Part shown: piece by piece, positions 1 through 7,644 of the stretch
Numbering within the stretch: the stretch's first letter is position 1
Layout of the letters: every line of letters starts with the position of its first letter
Assembly (NCBI GenBank): GCA_050251635.1
Contig: JBFWML010000010.1
Span: 1 to 56,157, forward strand
Direction: 5' to 3'
Source: JBFWML01 sp050251635
GTDB taxonomy: Bacteria > Campylobacterota > Campylobacteria > Campylobacterales > SZUA-545
Length of the DNA: 56,157 nt
Program-made: the position numbers and the translations under genes
The notes under the pieces: model-generated
The model's database searches: none
What the model was told of the DNA's origin: nothing
The model's input: the letters and a program-made list of their open reading frames with translations, nothing else

Positions 1-117
1 AGCCCATCTGGCTGAACAACCTTGCCACTACGAAAATAGTGCCAAGGCATTGATTATGCAAAACGGCTCTTTCCGTCCGCCCGCCCACCCTCCCCTTAAG
101 ATCAGAATCAGAGCGAC

Positions 118-1305
118 ATGATGCTGGCGGACGGAACCCGCGTTAATCTGAAGCAACTGATCGAGGCCTACGGCATTACCGATGGCGGCGGGATGGTGGA
201 TCTGGGTGAGGCCGGGCTGGAAATGGCTCAGGCGCTGGCCGATAACCATCAGGAATACAAACTAGGCAGCGTGATCGCCGGGACTTCGGGCGACGATATC
301 CTCAAGCTCTACGACAAAGGCGGCCTGCTGGTAGGCGGCGAAGGCAACGACACGCTGGAAGGCAGCGGTTACGACGATGTGCTTTCAGGCGGAGCCGGGG
401 CTGATCGGATGACGGGCGGCGGGGGAATCGACACCGCCACCTACGAAGACGCCGCCGAAGGGGTGGCGGTCAGTTTGGAATACGGCGGCCTGAGCGGCGA
501 CGCGGCGGGGGATGCGTTTGAGGGCGTAGAGAACCTGACAGGCTCCGATCACGACGATATGCTCGGCGGCGACGCGAACGCCAACGTCCTAAACGGCGGC
601 AAGGGCGACGATACGCTCATGGGCGGGCTGGGGGCGGATACGCTTATCGGCGGCGAGGGGATTGATACGGCGAGTTATGCGGATTCGGAAGAAGGGGTGA
701 TCGTTAACCTCGATCGCGGAGACGGCGTTGCCGTAGCCCAGGGCGGCACCGCCGAAGGCGATAGCTTTAGTTCCATTGAGAACCTTGCGGGAAGCAATCT
801 GGACGATACGCTCATCGGCAACAAAGAAGACAACACCCTGTGGGGCAACGCCGGAGACGATAGGCTCTTTGGAGCGGCGGGCGACGATGCGCTCCTCGGC
901 GGCAAAGGCAACGACACTTTAGACGGCGGAACCGGGGATGATTTCCTCTCCGGCGGCACGGGCAACGATCTGCTCTTTGGCGGCGAAGGCAACGACGTTC
1001 TGCAAGGGGGAGCGGGATTTAACTATCTCTACGGCGGCGACGGACTGGATACCGCGCTTTATCAGAACGAGCTGGATAAATACGAGATACAGATCGCCAA
1101 AGAGGGGCTTTATATAAGAAGTCTGGACGGAACGAGCGTTGATCTGGTGAACGGGGTTGAGTTCTTTATGTTTGGGGAAACGCAGTATTCGTTGGTGGAT
1201 GCAAAAAGTAGCAAAAATGAAACTAACGGACTTTTTAAAGGGTTGGGTGGTAGAAATAGAGGGTGGGTTCGGGGGAAACGAAAACTTCCAAGGAGCGCGG
1301 CATGA
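118..1305 (+). CDS. RTX-type calcium-binding repeat protein, probably a C-terminal fragment
   Basis: 395 residues dominated by glycine- and aspartate-rich nonapeptides of the GGxGxDxLx type (for example GGEGNDTLEG, GGKGNDTLDGG), in blocks at about residues 55-105, 140-185 and 225-310. Such repeats bind calcium outside the cell and mark type I secretion substrates. The region after the repeats (about 318-365, with GLDTALY and VEFFMF) resembles the usual end of these proteins. There is no signal peptide and no clear ribosome site before the ATG. The first 40 residues (LADGTRVNLKQLIEAYGI) read like an inner domain of a much longer adhesin, so the gene is probably the tail of a broken or frameshifted one. 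The last 30 residues are basic and unlike the rest. The stop overlaps the next start (ATGA). The family call is firm; the full extent is not. Confidence 0.75.
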   Translation: MMLADGTRVNLKQLIEAYGITDGGGMVDLGEAGLEMAQALADNHQEYKLGSVIAGTSGDDILKLYDKGGLLVGGEGNDTLEGSGYDDVLSGGAGADRMTGGGGIDTATYEDAAEGVAVSLEYGGLSGDAAGDAFEGVENLTGSDHDDMLGGDANANVLNGGKGDDTLMGGLGADTLIGGEGIDTASYADSEEGVIVNLDRGDGVAVAQGGTAEGDSFSSIENLAGSNLDDTLIGNKEDNTLWGNAGDDRLFGAAGDDALLGGKGNDTLDGGTGDDFLSGGTGNDLLFGGEGNDVLQGGAGFNYLYGGDGLDTALYQNELDKYEIQIAKEGLYIRSLDGTSVDLVNGVEFFMFGETQYSLVDAKSSKNETNGLFKGLGGRNRGWVRGKRKLPRSAA

Positions 1306-2369
1306 CGGCAAGGTATTTATCGGTTCTGTTGTTTTTTGTTATTCCTCTGTTTGCCGCGGATTCGAATGATATTAACATCACCAAATACGGGACGTTTCCC
1401 TATGGGTTGACTAAGGATTTTTGGAGCGGGCGCAAATGGACAGCGGTTTCAACGGTTGAGCACCAGAACTATTGTGACGCCCTATCCCAATCCATTGAAA
1501 CCAAGGGCGTCGAGATCATCCGTCCCGCCTTGGAAGTTGAGGGCTACGATCACCCCAAACTCAAAGAGGCTTTGGGGCCGTGCTGGTGGATGCGGCTGGA
1601 CTATAAAGAACCCGACACCTTCATACATGACGAAAAAAAGAACACTTGGGAGACGGTCTCCGTTTTTTCGCCGTCTGCGAAGTGTCTCACATGCAAAAAG
1701 CCGACCTACGAAAACTGGCGGGATGAGATGGGAGACGGCTTTCTGGCCAAAGGCGGATTCAAGCTTTACGCCTTTGAAGGAGACGGCAACACCTCAAACG
1801 GGGATGAACTGGTGCTGATCAATGAAGTCAGCATGGCGTTTTTCGACTGGCGGTATGTCGAAGAGGGTGTGGACGGCGGGTGGCGTTATAAGCCTAGTGC
1901 CTTTGCCCTTGTAACCCGAAAACAGTTCTGTCGGCAGGGGTTGGACGGACTGGGAAGCCATGAACCTAAATGGGCGACGCATATGGAAGACATCGGGCTG
2001 GCTAAAGAGATTCCCAACTTTGAAGCGTGGATTTCGCATCGTTATCTTGAAAGTTATTCTGTTTTTGCGCAGAGGAATCCGTATCATCTGGAGCAACCCC
2101 TTGATAATGCAATGGGCGGGCTTTTTTATCCCGGTATCGCAAAGATTGACGGACGCTACTATCTTTTCAGGGCAAAGCAGTCTTTTTCGATCGATAAGAC
2201 GAAATATTGGAGCGGGCGGGGAGAATCGGGTCTTTCGGCAACAAATATAAGAAATATAAGAATTCAAGACTTTTTATTTAACAACAATGAGCAGTTTGCC
2301 TGTAGCGCATCTTTTGGATGGAAAGTGCGTGACAAAGAAAACACAACCAACCCACAAGGAGTTAACTAA
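1302..2369 (+). CDS. Secreted protein of unknown function with a CxxC motif
   Basis: 355 residues from ATG 1302, chosen because AAGGAG lies seven bases upstream and the next residues form a clean signal peptide (MTARYLSVLLFFVIPLFA, cleavage likely before ADSND). An upstream in-frame start would spoil the signal. The mature part is rich in Trp, Tyr and charged residues and has a KCLTCKK motif near residue 128, which could bind a metal or form a disulfide. There is no CxxCH, so no c-type heme. I do not recognise the family. The start overlaps the stop of the RTX gene (ATGA) and the stop overlaps the ATG of the lysozyme-like gene (TAATG), so the three genes look translationally coupled and may act together outside the cytoplasm. 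Confidence 0.7.
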   Translation: MTARYLSVLLFFVIPLFAADSNDINITKYGTFPYGLTKDFWSGRKWTAVSTVEHQNYCDALSQSIETKGVEIIRPALEVEGYDHPKLKEALGPCWWMRLDYKEPDTFIHDEKKNTWETVSVFSPSAKCLTCKKPTYENWRDEMGDGFLAKGGFKLYAFEGDGNTSNGDELVLINEVSMAFFDWRYVEEGVDGGWRYKPSAFALVTRKQFCRQGLDGLGSHEPKWATHMEDIGLAKEIPNFEAWISHRYLESYSVFAQRNPYHLEQPLDNAMGGLFYPGIAKIDGRYYLFRAKQSFSIDKTKYWSGRGESGLSATNIRNIRIQDFLFNNNEQFACSASFGWKVRDKENTTNPQGVN

Positions 2370-2803
2370 TGGCCTCCACAACCTATAAACTACCTGAAAT
2401 CCCGGCTTTTATAAAAACTGCTCTTTTAAAAAGTCTGGAAAAAACTGAAAAAATAGAAGAAAACTATTATGCCGATCCGAAAGGTATCCCGACGATTGGC
2501 ATAGGAGATGCCGCCGTTGTTAAGAGCGGCGGACAGTGGGTGGTCGATCCGGGGTGGGTAGCCAGGCTACAGGGAGCTGGAGTTGTGTTAACGCAGGATC
2601 AGATTGCTGCCTACAACAAGGCTTTCGCATCTGCGGCGGAGAATCTTAATAACGACAATCTGAGTACTCAAGACCGCATAAACAACAACGATGCCTTACT
2701 AAAAGCATTTGAGGATAATAAATGGGGACAGGCTGAATTTATATATGGTTTTCTACCGAGCCTGTCAGTTAAGTTCAATTATTTCAAGCCTAAAAAGACA
2801 TAA
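2369..2803 (+). CDS. T4-lysozyme-like (GH24-type) muramidase, C-terminus possibly frameshifted
   Basis: 144 residues. The N-terminal half carries the phage lysozyme signature: E27, D36 and T42 with spacing 9 and 6, the same as E11/D20/T26 of T4 lysozyme, and the block PTIGIG at 41-46. This predicts cleavage of the glycan chains of peptidoglycan. AAGGAG lies before the ATG, which overlaps the previous stop. There is no signal peptide. At 144 residues it is about 20 short of T4 lysozyme, and its last 20 residues do not look like a lysozyme end. The next frame stays open to 2873 with a plausible helix, so a frameshift is suspected. It could be a prophage relic, or a toxin or remodelling enzyme working with the two upstream genes. 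Confidence 0.65.
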   Translation: MASTTYKLPEIPAFIKTALLKSLEKTEKIEENYYADPKGIPTIGIGDAAVVKSGGQWVVDPGWVARLQGAGVVLTQDQIAAYNKAFASAAENLNNDNLSTQDRINNNDALLKAFEDNKWGQAEFIYGFLPSLSVKFNYFKPKKT

Positions 2804-2873
2804 TACTAAATGGTCTTATTTTCGGCTTGCCAAAGTGTGCTTGGCCATGCACAACGCCGAATCTGAAGGCTAA
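2703..2873 (+). other. Out-of-frame continuation of the lysozyme-like gene
   Basis: In the frame after that of the lysozyme-like gene, codons are open from 2703 to the TAA at 2871-2873. The last part reads WSYFRLAKVCLAMHNAE and ends at SEG. This amphipathic segment resembles the final helix expected of lysozymes more than the in-frame ending (FNYFKPKKT) does. The shift would fall somewhere in about 2750-2800. This is inference from composition and length only. Confidence 0.35.
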
Positions 2874-2895
2874 CATCTCATTCAAAGTTGGTCAA

Positions 2896-3939
2896 ATGAA
2901 CGAACACGCCGCTCCGCCACCCGCTCCGACTGTCGGCTTTTTGCCGGACAAAAAAGAGTTTGCCAAAATCTATTTTGTCAATCTTTTTTTGAACATTTTG
3001 ACTCTGACGCTTTATAGCCCGTGGGCCAAAATCCGCGAACGCAAGTACCTTTACGGTCATCTCACAATCAACGGCCAAAGCTTTGGCTACCATGCCGATC
3101 CGTGGGTTTTGTTTAGGGGCCGTCTGTTGATTTTGGCGTTTGTGGCACTCTATCTCTTTGGCGGTTATTTTTGGATGTATCTGCCGGGAGTTGTCTTTTT
3201 GCTGTTTTTGGCCGCGATGCCTTGGCTGATTGTGCGTTCTTTGCGGTTCAATATGGCCAACACCTCCTTTGCCAACCGCCGTTTTGCATTTGACGGCACC
3301 GTCAAGGGCGCGTTTGCCGCTTACCTTTTGTGGCCGCTGCTGGGGCTGCTCACACTGGGCCTGATGTATCCCTATGCCGTGTTTAAACAAAAGCGGTTTT
3401 TGTTTGGCAACCGCCGTTTTGCCAATCACCCTTTTGTTTTTGGCGGTTCTGCCAAGCCGGTTTTTGTCATCTTTTTTAAAGCTCTTTTACTAGGGCTTCT
3501 TTTGGCCGGGATCGGCTTTTTTATATTGATGGTTTCGGGCAGCCTAATGAGCAGCATCAAGGCGGAAAAGTCTTTTTTTGTTTTTGTTTTCTTGGCCGTG
3601 CTCTACTTGGCAATGATCGCCCTGGGGATGATCGTGGCTGCCTTTGTGCGCGTGCGCCTGCTGAACTATGTGTTGAACCATTTGCGGCTAGACACGCTGG
3701 GTTTTGCGGGTCGTCTGGGGGTGGAAGATCTTTTGCTCATTTACCTCAAAAACCTCGCTCTTATCGTCCTGACGCTGGGCATCTACCTGCCGTGGGCCAA
3801 ACTCAATCTCATGGGCTACTACGCAGGCCATGTGGAACTAAACGGCGAACTCCCGCTGGGCGAAGCCGCCGCGCAAGACGCCTCCAATGCCGTCGGCGAC
3901 GAAGCCAACGATATTCTAGATATGGATATCGCGTTTTGA
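2896..3939 (+). CDS. YjgN-like (DUF898) multi-pass membrane protein
   Basis: 347 residues from ATG 2896. The order is typical of DUF898: a short polar N-terminus, then repeated units of hydrophobic helix plus a basic motif such as SPWAKIRERKYLYGH, YPYAVFKQKRFLFGNRRF and LPWAKLNLMGYYAGH, giving about seven to eight membrane segments in the inner membrane. The function of the family is not known. The stop overlaps the TTG start of an M48 metallopeptidase (TTGA), a pairing often seen for DUF898 proteins, so the two may form a membrane proteolysis unit. An in-frame GTG or TTG further upstream would add residues without hydrophobic or conserved character and is not favoured. Confidence 0.85.
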   Translation: MNEHAAPPPAPTVGFLPDKKEFAKIYFVNLFLNILTLTLYSPWAKIRERKYLYGHLTINGQSFGYHADPWVLFRGRLLILAFVALYLFGGYFWMYLPGVVFLLFLAAMPWLIVRSLRFNMANTSFANRRFAFDGTVKGAFAAYLLWPLLGLLTLGLMYPYAVFKQKRFLFGNRRFANHPFVFGGSAKPVFVIFFKALLLGLLLAGIGFFILMVSGSLMSSIKAEKSFFVFVFLAVLYLAMIALGMIVAAFVRVRLLNYVLNHLRLDTLGFAGRLGVEDLLLIYLKNLALIVLTLGIYLPWAKLNLMGYYAGHVELNGELPLGEAAAQDASNAVGDEANDILDMDIAF

Positions 3940-4910
3940 CCCCAAGCGCCGAAGGGCTGTTTTACCCAAAGGGAGCGGCGGCGGCAAAACCTGCGTCGAT
4001 CGGGCGCGAAGCGGGAATATTGCGCCTGACAACACAGGATGAAACCCGCACGATCGAAGCAGATTTTGAGGTGGAGTTCCCCGTAGGCAGCGCCCCCTTT
4101 TGGGTGCGTTTCGCCGATGGCGGCGCTTTTGAGAGCGCCGATCGTCAGGCAATGCAAACGCTGTTTAACCAGCGCCGCCCATTGGCAAACAGGCTTGAAA
4201 GCCGCTGGAGCGCAGTGATAATCCTGGGCGCGGTTTTGCTGCTGCTGATCGGCGGCGGCACTTTGGCGATCAAGCCCGTTTCCCGCTGGGCGGCCCACTC
4301 GCTGCCCGAATCGGTCAATATCGCGCTGGAAAACAACACCTACGCCCTGCTCCAATCGCATCTGCTCGAACCCACCGGCATCGACGCGCAAACCCGCGCA
4401 AAAATTCAAGCTTACTTCGATCGGGCCGCCGATCGCACAGGCGTAAGCGGCGCGCGGCTGGCTTTTCACAACGCGCCCGCCCTGGGTGCCAACGCAATGG
4501 CTTTGCCCGCGGGGCTGATTATCTGCACCGACGCCATGGCAGAAACGGTGCGAAACGAAGCCGAATGGAAGGGGCTGTTCTATCACGAGCTAGGCCACGT
4601 CAAGCACCGCCACGCACTTCGGGGGGTTTTGCAAAACTCGGTCGTCTTGATTGCGCTGATCGCAATGGGCGCAGACATCACCGGCGGCATGGGCCCCTCC
4701 GGTGTTGCCATGCTGCTGGTGCAAAACGGCTACTCCCGCGAATTTGAGCGCGAAGCGGACGCTTTTGCCAAAATGCAGCTCGGCGCAGAAGGGCTTGACC
4801 CGTCGGCCCTGGGTTCGTTGCTAGTACGACTAAACGACACGCGGACAGAGCCGGATCTGCTCAAGGGGCTGCTTTCTTCCCATCCCGATATTAATGAACG
4901 CACAAAGTAA
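3936..4910 (+). CDS. M48-family zinc metallopeptidase, membrane anchored
   Basis: 324 residues if translation starts at TTG 3936, whose overlap with the previous stop (TTGA) matches the coupling used throughout this window. No in-frame ATG exists near the conserved N-terminus. One membrane segment lies at about residues 91-112 (WSAVIILGAVLLLLIGGG). The catalytic zinc motif HELGH is at 217-221 and the third ligand Glu at about 273 in READAF, both as in HtpX/Oma1-type M48 peptidases. The protease domain follows the membrane segment, so it is likely periplasmic or membrane-edge. It is probably co-translated with the YjgN-like protein and may handle misfolded membrane or exported proteins. The family is certain; the substrate is unknown. 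Confidence 0.85.
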   Translation: MTPSAEGLFYPKGAAAAKPASIGREAGILRLTTQDETRTIEADFEVEFPVGSAPFWVRFADGGAFESADRQAMQTLFNQRRPLANRLESRWSAVIILGAVLLLLIGGGTLAIKPVSRWAAHSLPESVNIALENNTYALLQSHLLEPTGIDAQTRAKIQAYFDRAADRTGVSGARLAFHNAPALGANAMALPAGLIICTDAMAETVRNEAEWKGLFYHELGHVKHRHALRGVLQNSVVLIALIAMGADITGGMGPSGVAMLLVQNGYSREFEREADAFAKMQLGAEGLDPSALGSLLVRLNDTRTEPDLLKGLLSSHPDINERTK

Positions 4911-4943
4911 TCTAAAATAGTGATAATGTGACGTTTTTGTGAT

Positions 4944-5010
4944 TTGAACATTTCTTGTTTTTCAGCCGTCATATATAAGAATTGCCGCTGAAATGCCCGG
5001 ATATAAGAAT
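4944..5010 (+). promoter_or_regulatory. Candidate promoter with a direct repeat before the S8 protease gene
   Basis: TTGAAC at 4944-4949 and TATATAAG at 4972-4979 resemble -35 and -10 elements with a slightly long spacer. The decamer ATATAAGAAT occurs at 4973-4982 and again at 5001-5010, 28 bases apart, which could be two -10 elements or a regulator site. The ribosome site AAAGGA follows before ATG 5030. Confidence 0.4.
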
Positions 5011-5029
5011 CAATCCAAAGGAATGCTAA

Positions 5030-6652
5030 ATGAGCAACACAAGTCGCCTGATCGTAGCCGCCTTCTTCGCCGCAGGACTTGCGGGTTGCGGAGGCGGCGG
5101 GGGCGGAGGCAATGATAACGATGTCAATGGCGACCACCTTTTTAGTTACCAATGGCATCTACACAACACAGGCCAAGCGGGCCGCACAGGTTACAGCGCC
5201 ACAAGCGGCGAAGATTTAAACGTCAAGGCCCTTTGGGATAGTTGCCCCGCAGGCGGATGCCGGGGCGAAAACGTGCTGATTGCGGTGGTGGACGACGGGC
5301 TGGAAATTGCCCACGAAGACCTTGCGGCCAATATCGCCGCCGGAAAAAGCTACGACTTTACCGGAGGTGGCGCCGGGGGCGACCCCACGCCCGACAGCAG
5401 CGACGACTCCCACGGAACCATGGTGGGCGGCATTATCGCCGCGCGGGACGACAACGGCATCGGCGTTCGCGGCGTGGCCTCCCGTGCCAAACTGGCGGGG
5501 TACAACCTGCTGCAGAACGGTACATCCGGAAATACAGCAATCGCCATGACCCACAATAGTGCGGAAGTTGCTGTTTCTAACAATAGCTGGGGGCCAACTG
5601 ATGGCACTGGCCATCTAAGCCCCTCCGGCATTACTTGGCGGGAGGCGATTGAACAGGGGCTTTTGCAGGGGCGCGACGGCAACGGGACTGTTTATATCTG
5701 GGCGGGCGGTAACGGTTTTGTTGACCGGGGAGGCTATATGGACGACGATTCCAACCTTGATGGTTATGCCAACTTCCACGGCGTGATCGCCGCCGCCGCA
5801 CTCAATGCCCGGGGCAAACGGGCCAGCTACTCCGAACCGGGGGCCAATATTCTAGTAAGCGGTTTTGGCGGCGAATATTGCAGCAGCGACGGCCTTACGA
5901 TCGCCACCACCGATCTGTCAAGCTCCCGAGGCCTTAATGACGGCAGCTACAGCTACGATCTCTCCAATCAGAACTACACCCGCTGCATGAACGGCACCTC
6001 ATCGGCGGCCCCCACCGTGGCGGGTGTGGCGGCACTGGTTATTCAGGCCAATCCTAATTTGACCTGGCGCGATGTGCGGCAGGTATTGGCCAAATCGGCC
6101 CGTAAAAACGATGCAACCGACGGCAACTGGACAACCAACGGCGCAGGACTGGAGTATAACCGCCAATACGGTTTTGGGGCGGCAGATGCCCACGCAGCAG
6201 TTAATTTGGCTAAAACGTGGGCCAATCTGGGAACACAAAAGACAAAAGAGGCAACATGGACCGGATCGGTTGCGCTTCCGACATTAACCTTCGTGGACCA
6301 AACACTGGATGTTTCCAGTAGCGGCATTAGCAAGATCGAGTTTGTGGAAATCTATGTCAGCGCCACCCACAACGATACCGGCGAACTTAAAATAGAGCTG
6401 CAAAGCCCCTCAAGCGCCAACCGTTCGCTATTGCTGCCGCCCAGAAACTGCTGGCAGGATCCCGTCCCGAATGGAAGCGGTGGCTGGACTATCAGCTGGG
6501 AACCCTGCCCGGATCTTAGCGATTGGCGTTTTGGAAGTACGCAGCAGATGGATGAGGCTGCCGATGGAACATGGACGCTCCGCGTGAGCAACTACAATTC
6601 AACCAATGCTGGAACCCTCACAAAGTTCGCTCTTAAAATCTACGGACACTAA
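5030..6652 (+). CDS. S8 (subtilisin/kexin-like) serine protease lipoprotein with P-domain
   Basis: 540 residues. The N-terminus is a lipoprotein signal with the lipobox LAGC (Cys20) and a glycine-rich linker, so the enzyme is anchored in a membrane outside the cytoplasm. The catalytic triad is visible: Asp88 (VVDDG), His128 (SHGT), Ser324 (NGTSSAAP), with oxyanion Asn228. The C-terminal part (about 400-540) matches the proprotein-convertase P-domain. The mature-type sequence YQWHLHNTGQ begins only about 20 residues after the lipid Cys, so the usual inhibitory pro-domain is absent from this chain. A protein resembling that pro-domain is encoded nine bases downstream. The substrate is unknown; a role in surface protein processing is inferred. 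Confidence 0.9.
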   Translation: MSNTSRLIVAAFFAAGLAGCGGGGGGGNDNDVNGDHLFSYQWHLHNTGQAGRTGYSATSGEDLNVKALWDSCPAGGCRGENVLIAVVDDGLEIAHEDLAANIAAGKSYDFTGGGAGGDPTPDSSDDSHGTMVGGIIAARDDNGIGVRGVASRAKLAGYNLLQNGTSGNTAIAMTHNSAEVAVSNNSWGPTDGTGHLSPSGITWREAIEQGLLQGRDGNGTVYIWAGGNGFVDRGGYMDDDSNLDGYANFHGVIAAAALNARGKRASYSEPGANILVSGFGGEYCSSDGLTIATTDLSSSRGLNDGSYSYDLSNQNYTRCMNGTSSAAPTVAGVAALVIQANPNLTWRDVRQVLAKSARKNDATDGNWTTNGAGLEYNRQYGFGAADAHAAVNLAKTWANLGTQKTKEATWTGSVALPTLTFVDQTLDVSSSGISKIEFVEIYVSATHNDTGELKIELQSPSSANRSLLLPPRNCWQDPVPNGSGGWTISWEPCPDLSDWRFGSTQQMDEAADGTWTLRVSNYNSTNAGTLTKFALKIYGH

Positions 6653-6661
6653 GGAACAACC

Positions 6662-7291
6662 ATGAAAAAACTACTCTACGCCATTCCCTTTGCCGCCACT
6701 CTGCTGCTGGCCGGATCGCCCAAGGGCGCGGTTGAAATGCCCGTTAAACAAGCCCCCGCCAAGGATGAAATGGCCGCACCCGCGCCCGCCGCGCAGGGCG
6801 AAAGCGTGATCTGGTACGAAGGGGGCGTTGCGCAAAACGCCACGATCGACCCCGAACTGATCGCCGAATTCGGCGGCTCTAAAACACTGGGTAAACAAAC
6901 CAAGGCCGTCGAACAAAACGACCGCTCCAGCGGCAAAGTTACCCTTTGGCGCATTAGCGAAGGCAGCACACCTACTGTGGTCAAAAGTGCCAAAACAACA
7001 AATCCCAAAGGTGTTTACTCCCCCGTATTGCGCGATGCCAGCGGCCAAATCCGCGCCCTTCCGGGCGGGGTGATTGTGCGCCTAAACCCCAATCTCAGCA
7101 GCCAAGAGGCCGCCGCGTGGCTTGCGGATCAAAACCTCACCGTGATCCGCCCGCTGGAAATCGGTAAAAACACCTTTGTGATCCGTTCCGAAGCAGGGCT
7201 GGCTTCGCTGGAGCTGGCCAACACGCTGCAACAAACCGAAGGGGTTGTGTGGGCACAGCCGGACTGGTGGCAGGAGCGGGTTAAACGCTAA
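6662..7291 (+). CDS. Exported protein resembling a stand-alone S8 protease pro-domain
   Basis: 209 residues with AAGGA before the ATG and a signal peptide (MKKLLYAIPFAATLLLAG). The signal resembles a lipobox but has Ser where the Cys would be. The C-terminal third, from about residue 128 (LPGGVIVRLNPNLSSQEA) through LASLELANTL to the end (GVVWAQPDWWQ), reads like the pro-domain that normally sits directly before the catalytic domain of S8 proteases of this type. Here it is a separate chain encoded just after a protease that lacks one. It is probably a folding chaperone and/or inhibitor supplied in trans. A plain inhibitor role is the main alternative. The stop overlaps the stop of cowN on the other strand. 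Confidence 0.65.
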   Translation: MKKLLYAIPFAATLLLAGSPKGAVEMPVKQAPAKDEMAAPAPAAQGESVIWYEGGVAQNATIDPELIAEFGGSKTLGKQTKAVEQNDRSSGKVTLWRISEGSTPTVVKSAKTTNPKGVYSPVLRDASGQIRALPGGVIVRLNPNLSSQEAAAWLADQNLTVIRPLEIGKNTFVIRSEAGLASLELANTLQQTEGVVWAQPDWWQERVKR

Positions 7292-7584
7292 CAGCAGTCA
7301 TACTCAGCAGTATCCATCAGCGCCAAGCCCTCCTGATCGCCCTCGGCTTCAAAAAGCTCTTCGATGTAAAAGAGATTGGCGCAGATGTGGTAAAGCAGGT
7401 CTTCGTCGTCTTCGCCGCTGTAGTAAGACGGCGGCGTTTTGTCTAAAAACCGCAGCCAAAAGAGGTTGGGTTTTTCCTGTTGTTCCAGCACGCGGATGAT
7501 GGCCGCCATCACCCGGCGGGCGCGCTCATGGCAGTTGATATTGCTAAACGTCACATAACGATCGACTTTTTCTTCCCGTTGCAT
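7288..7584 (-). CDS. cowN: CowN-like nitrogenase CO-protection protein
   Basis: 98 residues from ATG 7584, preceded by AAAAGG at good spacing; a TTG six codons upstream is less likely. The pattern RYVTF..I.C...ARR....I, an acidic middle, FYIEELFE and a final Cys-Cys pair matches CowN, a protein of about 90 residues that keeps nitrogenase working in the presence of carbon monoxide in diazotrophs such as Rhodospirillum rubrum. It therefore suggests that the organism carries nif genes elsewhere. It lies 60 bases downstream of murB on the same strand and may ride on that transcript, which would be odd for a nitrogen-fixation gene. No NifA/RpoN-type site was seen upstream by eye. Confidence 0.8.
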   Translation of the reverse strand: MQREEKVDRYVTFSNINCHERARRVMAAIIRVLEQQEKPNLFWLRFLDKTPPSYYSGEDDEDLLYHICANLFYIEELFEAEGDQEGLALMDTAEYDCC

Positions 7585-7644
7585 GGTCAACCTTTTTTGC
7601 AAAAGCCTAACCCGAAACGCTCCGATCGATTGCCTAAGAAACGG

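Noticed and set aside
280..1040. Possible DNA-level tandem repeat array in the RTX gene
   Set aside because: The repeat is in the protein (nonapeptides); the DNA units vary too much to be a recent tandem duplication.
6662..6730. Reading the pro-domain-like protein as a lipoprotein
   Set aside because: The signal ends LLLAGS, with Ser where the lipid-carrying Cys is required, so ordinary signal-peptidase cleavage is more likely.
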